A stretch of 64,000 nucleotides of DNA from Schistocephalus solidus (taxonomy: Eukaryota; Platyhelminthes; Cestoda; Diphyllobothriidea; Diphyllobothriidae). The position numbers were made by a program, and so were the translations under genes. Of this stretch, positions 10,560-20,200 are shown in pieces (position 1 is the first letter of the stretch; every line of letters starts with the position of its first letter). The notes under the pieces were generated by a model. That model was not told the origin of the DNA. It made no database searches and was given only the letters and a program-made list of their open reading frames with translations. The DNA lies in assembly GCA_017591395.1 (NCBI GenBank), contig WEDG01002530.1:1-64000 (forward strand), given 5' to 3'.

Positions 10560-13165
10560 AATGTTTATTTGGTCTCAATTTAATATCGAAAAAGCTAAAC
10601 TGACTGGATTAAGTAGTGAATACCCGAAAAATTCAGACAAACCGTATAAACTGGCGTCTACTTCCAAGGTGATATGGCTATCCATAAAAGTGCCAGGTTC
10701 ATCAAGTCTAGATCTCCCGACAGTATACCATCCACCGAGAAGAGACCCCGTAGCCAACGCTTTTCTGCTAGATGAGCTTGAAAAAGATTGCTACGCGATC
10801 GGATATCCTGATCATGGATGTCTTTAATGCACCTCTTATTGACTGGAGCTCGGCCTGCGCACATAGCTCTGATCTAGCCTTTGACAGTTGCCTCCTGAGC
10901 ACGACACTAAAGCTATTTCTCACACAGCATGTCAATTTTCCAACAGGAGTGCGCGAAGGACAACTGGCCAATTTTCCGGACCTCATTCTCACGAAGTCGC
11001 AGGACAGCATTGACGAAGTTTAATGTCTACCGCCGTTTGGTAAAAGTGACCACGTCGTACTGCGATGGAAGTACGCGCAATTTTCTATACCAGAAAGACC
11101 CACAACTGTCAGAAGGAATATTTTGCAAGGCGATTTCGGTGGAATGAAGGCCGAACTCATGCGCACTCAGTGGGAAACGTTTTTCTTTGGAAACAACCGA
11201 GGACTGGGGAACGTTTCGGGACGTTCTGCACAGGCTCATCGAAAATCACTTACCGATTTTGAGAAAGAGGTTAACCAACAGACCGCAATGGCTTTCGCTG
11301 GCTTTAAAAATCGAAGTTAACAAAAAGCGGATATTGTGGAAAAAATCGCGTACGGACAGAACTCCTGCATCTCTAAATGCGTACAAAATGCAGAGTAATC
11401 GGGTCAAGGGCATTATTGTTAGAACAAGACAGGATTTAGAAGTGGACCTGCTGAACCGGGCCACCGTGAACCCGAAACTGTTTTACGTTTACCTCAAACA
11501 GAATACACGGAACAATGGTCCGATACCCCTGCTGAGGACCGCCGAGGGCATAGACCTTACTGAAGATGGTGCAAAGGCCGATCACCTTTCGGAATTTTGC
11601 CGGTCAGTTTTCCCAAAGGGAACGAGATACGATTACCTTGCCGATGTCTTCGAAGTGGAAACAATAGTCGAGACTGTTCAATTCACCGAGACTATTGTCA
11701 TCAAGGAACTTTTGGGGTAAAAGGAATCTAAGTCACCGGGTCCCGATTAAGTACCTGCCAAGATCTTGAAAAGCTCGCGAGAGAGTTGGCAAAACCACTC
11801 TCTACACTATTCCAAAAATCATTCGAGACCGGAGGTCTACCAGCCAATTGGAAATCCGAGGGATTACATCGCTCTATAAGGGTGGAATCCAGGTCTCTGC
11901 AAAAAATTATCGACCGGTCAGCCTTACTTCAAATTTGCTGCAAAATATTGGAAAAAAATAAAGCAACAATTAGTGCATATCCTAGAACAAAACCAGCACG
12001 GTTTCCGTAGAGGTAGGTCCTGCGTCACAAATTTGCTCCACTGTTCAGAACGTTGGACTGAGGCGGTCGATAGAGGACATACGGTGCACGCAAACTTTTT
12101 TGACTTCAAAATTGCTTTCGATAGCGTGCTGCACCACCACCTTCTTCATAAACTCAACCACATAGGAGGAGGAAGGAAGACTTCTGTCATGGATAGAAAA
12201 TCTCCTAATTAGCCGCTCACAAACTTTCCATATCAGTGACAAACAGTCAGCCAAGTTTGAGGTTGAGAGTGGTGATCCCAAGGGCTCTGCTCTCAGCCCT
12301 ATTTTGCTCATTGTCTACATCAAAGATTGTGCCAACGAACTGGACTGCGATATTGCTATGTTTGCCGATGATCTCAAACTTTGGTGCGTCATTCAAACTG
12401 CGGCTGACGAAGAAAACTTGCAGGCAAATTTAAATCAACACCAGAAATGGTCAAATGACTGGCTCTTACCGCTCGATGAGAGCAAGTGCAACATTATACA
12501 AGTTGGGAAAAGCAATCCTTCAAATCGTACGTTTTACCGACTAAGTGGCATTCCCTAAAAAGAAGTGGATGTCCAAAAGGACCTGGGAGTCTGGATCATG
12601 CCCTCACTTTAACCTTTTCTACATTGCGCAAAGGCAGCGAAGTCAGCGATGTCGATGCTGTTCCTCGTCAAACGAGCTTTTTCAGCCTTCAATAACTTCC
12701 GCTTTACAAAAGTCTTCGGAACTTTCGGGCGGCCGCAGTTGGATTCCGCTATCGAAGCTTGGAGAACCTGGACGGCGAAGGACATCAAAATCATCGAAAC
12801 GGTCCGACGGCGAGCAACCAAACTTGTCCTCGGACATGACTCACAGTCTTATAAAACTCGGCTGTCGAATATCAATCTCTTTCCCATGCGCTATAGACAG
12901 CTTCGGGGAGACCTCGTACTAACATTTCGTATACTGCGCATTCAGGACTGTTGTCTTGTCACAGGTGATTTCTTCGAGTTAGCAACAACAACGAACTTGA
13001 GAGGTCGTCCTCCCAAATTACGTAACACTGGAGCTGGGCTAGACACTTGGAAGTAATTCTTCTCCAAAATATTAGTCGAAGCTTGGAATAATCTTCTTCT
13101 GGATGTTATTATCTCGGAATCCCTGGAGGCTTTTAAGCGAAAGTTAGATCGATAAAACTGTGCGA
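10560..13165 (+). pseudogene. Near full-length LINE ORF2: AP endonuclease plus RT (LINE F)
   Basis: The only copy here with both enzymatic domains. An AP-type endonuclease is visible from about 10650: VYHPPRRDP, DVFNAPLIDW near 10810 (the DFNxPxIDW block) and GKSDHVVLRW near 11040 (the SDH active-site block). A connector with EVNKKRILWKKSRT follows. The RT domain has KNYRPVSLTSNLLQ, QNQHGFRRGRSCVTNLL (about 11990), ANFFDFKIAFDS (motif A) and IAMFADDLKLW near 12355 with the catalytic pair. The C-terminal tail LSNINLFPMRYRQLRGDL and FFELATTTNLRGR closely matches LINE B. Frameshifts near 10800, 11040, 11300, 11720, 12220 and 12560 and several stops make it inactive. Sequence before 10560 may include an unreadable 5' part. 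Confidence 0.9.
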
Positions 13166-13169
13166 GCTA

Positions 13170-16100
13170 TAACTAGAACTGAAAGCTCTAAGGGCGACTT
13201 CAGAAATAAGGTATTTATAAAACTACTCACAATATTTGAGTAATTTTCTTTATGATTATTATTTTCATTCGAGGGCACAAACTCTCTCATAATTCCCATT
13301 CGGAGTTCCCCGAGGTCTTCCTGGCTTAACTATCGACACACCTTGGTAACACCATGAGCATTGGCATCAGCCAAACCTGTTGGCCCTAGTCAATGCGGTC
13401 TAAGCACGTTCTCCCTTGGTTTGAACCGCAACGGACCGAGGATGATCTGGGTGGATATTTCTTCCTTGAAATCACTCTGCGGACTCTGCAACCACCAAGG
13501 GGGTGTCTAACTGCATCTTCCGCACTTCAGTGATGATCCAGGTGACCTCCGCGATGCCCCCCGTTGGACATCCCTCAAGGGCGAAATTTTTTTCTCCTAA
13601 ATTTCCCTGGGAGTTTTTTTCACTGTCTGCACTTTCAACTATATTCCACCCAGTTGGCTCATACCAATTGGCCTCGTCAACATCGCAAGATACTATTTAT
13701 TTGATACCACAACTCGCATGTACGAATAGAGAATTCAAAGGTGCCTCATCTATATCTTCTTCAAATATACTGATACTGATACTGCTACTGATAGTTGCTG
13801 AGTTCGTAGGGCCGGAAAAACGGACGGGGATAACTGAGTCAGATAAAGGTTTATTTATTCCTTCTAGGTTATACGTGCAATATTTTCAACAGAAGATTAT
13901 TGATTGTTCGAACTAGATCATCCACATATGGAAATTGTAAGAAGTTCCTTGGGAAAGTGAAAAGGAATTGAACGTGAAGAAGTGAAAGAGAGTAATAGAA
14001 AGTGAAAATTTACGCAATTCAAAAATGTGAAACATAAGATTGCGCGCGAGGCAAATAGTTCATTTGGTAAACTTGGTTGTACGATCCTTTGCTCTCGTTA
14101 AGAAAGCAAATTAGATCATAGTAATTTGTTTAAATCTGTGCGACCACAACCGACTGTTCGAACGCGCGATGTGTAACGACGACCAGGACAGACTGGATTG
14201 TTCGAGTGGACTGAAAGCACTTTCGGTGGGATCTGGGATAGAGCAGGTGTCATCGCATGTTGATGAAAATGGCCGGCGTCCTTCTCCCTCTTATCCGCTG
14301 ATACTCCTTTCCGCAAAAGCTCGCAGTAACGCACTCTCATCCGTTCTCGTTAGCACTTCCATGATCCTTCCCGGCAGTTGGCGATAGCGCTGCACTCTCT
14401 GCCAGTTGTTTAGCCGATATGTTGGTGTCCCCCTCTATCCAGACATCGTAGAACGTAGTAGCACTGCAAATTTTCTTCTACACTATACTTTTGCAACCGC
14501 TATCAAGATTCTTTATCTTCAGCATATCTTTATTTTCAATTGCCTCGTTTCATATTCTGATTGTTTGTGCTGGCGAGCCAGCCTTTCCAATGATCCTGTT
14601 CAGCCATTTCCCACCGGAATCTATCCAAGCGTGTCACACTAATCGACTGTTAACAGACAGTGTGTAATTACACACTGTCTTGCATAAATTTTACAAAACA
14701 TGAACTTTTGATTCAGAAAGTAAAGTTCGCAGTGTAAGCAAGTTTTTTTTACTGAATTAATAATGCTTAAAATAAAATTTAAACAAGGCCTTAAGAAGCT
14801 GAAAAGTGTGTTAAGAGGAACGAACGTATATTAAGATAGTTTGCGGCCGTTAGGTTGACACAAAAAGTTTACAAGCTTTTTTTCAAAAAATGGCACCACT
14901 GTGAATGTTGGTTTCATCCATTTAGGGTTTCATGTTTACCCAAATAGTGCGCGTGGTCGCATTTTATTTTATATATAGTGAACCTCCGTTGAGCTAATGA
15001 ATCACTCGATTGATCCTTAGTGTGACGCTGCAAAAGCTCCTGTGTATCCGTCTGACTTAATGGGTAAGAATCGCTCTTAGTCCCCCGCGTGAAGGCGCAC
15101 GTCTGTCTAAGACGGTTATGTAGACATTTCAACCATTCAGTTTCCTCTGTAAAAGTAAGTGTCCCTTCGAAACCAACGGGAAAATCGTGCAGTTAATATT
15201 AGCGTAGCTAACTTACGCACTCCAATGAATCGATACATAAGGGTCTCAAATACACCCACCGAAATGCTATTTTCGAGCGTGAACTCGAAGTGCAATTTGC
15301 GTTGGAGCGCACAAGTTTGTATCACAGAACACTGGGTTATTTGAACAAGCAAAACCAGCACCATTTTTATTCCTTTTGTATTTGCTATCGATTAGTGACG
15401 GTTCGTTATTATTTACAGGGCGTTCCCATAGAACGAATTTATGAATGCATTTTTCCGCAAGAGAGGTGAGCAGACAAGTAGGATAGCTCTCTTCACGATG
15501 AGGAAATGCCTCGGTTTGACGTCGAAAATTTTCCATTTCCATCATTCTCTTTAACTTAGCCGACAAAACTCGTATTTTTAGATGCTTGCAGAATGGCTTG
15601 AGAAAAATCTTATAGATTTCATCTTATTTGTGATTACTTCATTAGTCTACACTTCAAAGCAACCTTACAAACCTATCCCTAACTTTTATGATGAACAAGG
15701 ATTGACGGCTTTTGGCGTAGTTTGTTTTTCTTTAAATCAGACTTCGTCACTGTATGTTCATGCAGTTAATCCTCGTAGCCGTAATTCGCTTCGCTATTGT
15801 TGAAAGATTGCGTCTGAAAAGTACGGCTGACACGGATGAAAGTATTTGACTTTGTTATGCATACCCAAACTGCATCTGAGATTTAAGCCGTGATCACGTG
15901 CTCGTCGTGCACGATCTTCGACCAACTGGACAATGAGTTCACTACCTGTCGGCGGTAGTTAATAATCTTGAAAGTTCCGCCAATTTAATACGTAAATGCT
16001 GCTCCCATGCAGATTTGCATGTTTTCGGTTTTACATAATAAACTGCGGCTCAATGTCTCAACTAGAAGTGCATCCAACCCGATGACCAGATTGATCAGGT

Positions 16101-17195
16101 TTTTCGCTGCAGGTCCTCCAGGTTGAGGTTAAGGTATGATGGTCTGAATATGGCAAATAAAATAAAAGGATTCATTCCACTCTTCCTAGACTTTGTCAGT
16201 GATAATTCTCAATTACGTTTCCTCAAGGATGGCATCATAAATTATCCTTCTCCATGCCCATTCCTTAAGTAACTCCTCATTTGATTGTTGTCTTACACAG
16301 CCGGATGACCTCAGTCCATGATGACAGTCAGTGGATCTCAGGCACGGTCCTTGAGCCGCCCTCGATTCAGTCCAAGGTTCCCGTCGTTCTCGACCCATTG
16401 ACTACGAATCACTGTCGGTTACTGATTGGCGACATTCAAAAGGTCCAGCAGACCGGGGATTCTTTGAGTAATTGTTTACATTTGCGTTAACACCATACCT
16501 GCATTTTCATGTCCACCAGTTCATTCGGTTAGGCTAACTTAACGTCTCCCAATCTTGAAATTATTTTATTCTGACTCTAAACTTGGGTACAATCCAACCT
16601 CAGCTCTAACAGGAACCATAACAATTATCTGAGCAATAAGTCTAACCCAGACCGTAACCAAGGTACGCAAAGTCAAGACATGTTTAAGGCGGGTGAGGAA
16701 CACCAAACAACTTAGTGTTTCCCTGCTTTAAAATTAATAGAAAACCAATACTTATCTGCCCGGATTTTTCTCAACAAAATGGAGCAAAAACGGTAATTTG
16801 GCCCTAGTAGCTTGAAGTAATTGAGTGAGTTAAAATTGAACATCACCGCCTGCGTATAACTGAATAATTCTTAATTTAGTGCCGAGTTAAATCCTTAGAC
16901 AGGTCTCACATTAATCCAAAAATAAGTGACATTCCGTTTGGAAGACTAATGTAAAAACTGGACGTTGTGATTAGGCCATTATAATCTAGATACCTGTATT
17001 TTTGGTTGCGTGTTACGTAGCAATTTTTAATTTTAGTAGAGTAATTGTATTGGATTTACATCGAAACACCTGAATTCGTTTCTGGTGCGGTGTCAAATCT
17101 AATCGAAGATGAGAAACTGGAACTGCCATGCCTTTAGTTCGAATCCTTGACTATTTTTCTTTATACTGTTTCCTGATTACATTACTGATTTACAG
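13170..17195. other. Large non-coding stretch 5' of STN1
   Basis: No exon that I can support. The missing 5' exon of STN1 should lie here: it must end in phase 1 and encode the N-terminal helix before the OB fold. The only other structure seen is the palindrome at 14655-14680. Confidence 0.5.
14655..14680. repeat. 26-bp perfect palindrome
   Basis: Both halves are fully complementary around the centre gtgtaattacac. A second perfect 10-bp palindrome, ctgttaacag, lies immediately to the left (14647-14656). It could be a protein-binding site or a cruciform; no nearby gene explains it. Confidence 0.85.
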
Positions 17196-17291
17196 ACTTG
17201 TTTCGTCTGGGTCCTCGATGGATTATTCACGTAGATATTTACGGCACAATTCGTCGGCTGGAACCTCGTGAAAAATGCTACACCGCTGAAG
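17196..17291 (+). CDS. STN1: STN1 exon: start of OB fold
   Basis: Preceded by gatttacag and followed by gtatgc. It enters in phase 1 (first two bases complete a codon) and encodes LFRLGPRWIIHVDIYGTIRR and a continuation to CYTAE, leaving one base. That base plus the first two of the next exon makes Val, giving the expected run into the EDGTG turn. Confidence 0.8.
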
Positions 17292-20200
17292 GTATGCCCT
17301 GATTGCGTTTTAAATACTCTTATTTGCACCGGCCCTGTGTTCAAGTATAATTGTAAATAAAATAGCTTGTAGGGCTTTACACGTAATTTATGTTCATTTT
17401 GCCGTAACCTAAGTCACAACCTAATAAAAGTTAAGCTCTCTCAACCTCACAACAAGCGCTGAGACTCATGCAGCGTGGACCAACATATTTCGGAAGGAGG
17501 TGACTCGAGTGGGCTTGCGATGCTGAAGTATTATACAACGTCATTCTTCCATACAGAGCAGCAAGCTGGATCTCGGTTTGGAATAATTCCAGGCACCTGT
17601 GAATGTTGTTTCCACCTCGTCTGACTTTGTAGCCGCAGGGGCTGTCGACGCAGAGAATGCGGTGGCTACCATCTGCTGCTCGCCTCGCTTTGCTTCATCC
17701 TTGGTTTACATGATTTTGCCTAATCATAACCGCAACTGCCAACTAAATATACTGTCAGGGGCCGCAGATGTTTATTTCAGAGGTCAGGTCGGTTGTTATG
17801 GGGCCTAACAGTAACAGTTCATTCGTTGATGAACGCTCACCGATCGCTAACGGAACTCACTCGTTCCGCTCTGCCTTGAGGCTCACTCTCGAGCCCCGCC
17901 ATCAGCCGCACAGTGGCTAGTAGTAGAATAGGCCCACCTCTTCGGTTTCTAATATCTCTCGGAGTGCAATATTGTCCTTCTGTCAGAAGCTTTTTTTAAT
18001 TTTTACCCGCCAACAATGTTGTTCATCTGTAGTGGTAAAACCAGCCTGTTTCCAAGAAAGTCAGTATCCCTTCAAAAGTTTTTTAACACACATTAGACTT
18101 ATCGTTTTCTCACGTTTGCCTCCCCCTCCAGTCGAGGATGGTACCGGAACAATCACCGTCACAATCTGGCGTAAGACTCCATTCGTGTCACCGGAGGGGT
18201 TATTGGATGACTCTCGGTCACCGACTGTCTCCTTTGTTCGGCGTCTTATAGAAATCTCCAACTTAGTGAGACCCGCAGCTTGTAGGTCAGAGCACGAAGG
18301 CCCATCTCTCCGGCTCGGCAGCACTGTTCATTTGCGTGGACGTCTCAATTTCTTCCGTGAGAGGATAACTGTGTCAGCCTATTACTGTCGTAAGTGTCTG
18401 GGAGTAAAGAAATTTTCACTCAAACCTAGCCGCTTTATTACTTTCTTAACGGAGCGGTGGCGTTGTTGGGCCTCAAATGCATTGTTTTGTTTGGCTTGGA
18501 ACAAAATTATCCTTGAAAAAAGCCTACAGCAACCGGCTTTTGAGACTACTCTCGGCCATACTAGCAGCTACTATTTAATTCATATTTTGCCTGCGATTGA
18601 CTACCCTTCTCATCAGATGTCGCTATTGAATACTATGGAGTAGGCAATCTCTGAATGCTACTTACTAAAAAGGTGGGATGACCAAGTAGTTAAGTTACTG
18701 TTGTCATAACCGATGTAGTATACATTACAGGGCCACCGTATATTGCACATTCTGCCAATGGTGTTGGTTCGCTTGTAACCGTTGATGAACTACGTAAGGA
18801 AAATACCCCAAAATAGAGCTTTTGGTGAGAGCGAGGAATGTTAGGATCATCAGTTATTGACTGCTTGCTGTTCCTCGAACAATGAGATTAGAGTAGTTAA
18901 ATTATTTTAGAACTATTGGTGTAGACTGTGGCTTATTTTTTCGTTTTGACGATATTGTTAAGAGCATCAGCCTCAGTGCATCTTGTTATTGTAGTCTAAA
19001 TCACTTCTTTAAGGCGTGCACTGTACTAACTTTGCCTAGCTTCCTTTTCATCTACCTTAGTTACACTAAAGTAACCTGGGTTGATAGACATAGGCAATTG
19101 TCTTTCATTTTGAGGCTTAGTTACCGAACCGCAAGAATTTCTGGAGGCTATCAGCCATGCTCGCCGTCTCATGTGCCAAGTTTACTCTGTTCCCTACAAT
19201 GCAGCGGAAGTAGGTGGACACCTTAAAGCCACCCATTCAGTAAGTTTTCATTCCTTTATTGACTTTGAAAAACATGAAAGTAGTACTGGTGCCACTCTTA
19301 GAGCCAGCCTTGCGGTAGTTCACATCACTCAGCTATCGTCACGGATATTGAAATCGAGCCCTTGTACATGAATTTCCAGTCGTTATCGATCGTATCGTTT
19401 TTGATTTTTTATTGGCTACCCTGCATTGTGCTTTTATCAAACTCTGTCGAATGGGACATTAAAAGTGTCGTAGCATAGAACGTGCGTTCAGCAGTCTTGC
19501 ACTCATTCCGCATATATTTTTTCTAGCCTATGATGACAGATCTTTGTTCGTTGTCCGTTCTCATTGCAGAAAATATCACGATAAAGTTTCATGCCTACCT
19601 CTCCGCCCCAGCCCCCTCTTATTCCGAAACACACTATCTCGTCTGGTTTGTTCTTATTTTAATTCTGGGTGATTTCTTTACTCAATAAAGACACCCTTCC
19701 AATGTGCGTATTTTGATTTTGAAGTTGGAAATTTTTAAATCCTGCCTACTGTTGCTGACATCCCCCGACAAATTTTCTGTCAGCCGCCTCTGAGAGGTTT
19801 ACTTGTCTACAAATAGACAGTTTTTTTGGAAATGGATAAAAGCGTTTCCGAAGTAAGCCAGCAGCTTTTAAAGGGCTTTTGCACTTGTTTGCTTGAATTC
19901 CAGACTCCGAGTTGCGTGGAGGTCACAGAAAAGATCCGCGACGTTATAGAGTCTGATCGTTTCTTCACTTTCACACCCCTGGATCTGCAGTTATGTCCCA
20001 AAATCACCGAGGTTCTTTCCGACGCATTTCGTCCACTTGACGAGGAACTTGACGTAATTCTTCATCCACTTGCTGTCATCTGTTTCTGTGATATCTCTCC
20101 TTTTCGCTTTCAATATCCCACCGTTCTTTTTTTAACCTCATAGTCAATCATCGACCCTTTCCCTTAAGTATGGTTTAGAGGCGCCGGCTTTTGATGCTCT

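Noticed and set aside
16779..16793. ATG GAG CAA AAA CG/gtaatt as first exon of STN1
   Set aside because: It leaves in phase 2 while the exon at 17196 needs phase 1, and it lacks the expected N-terminal helix.
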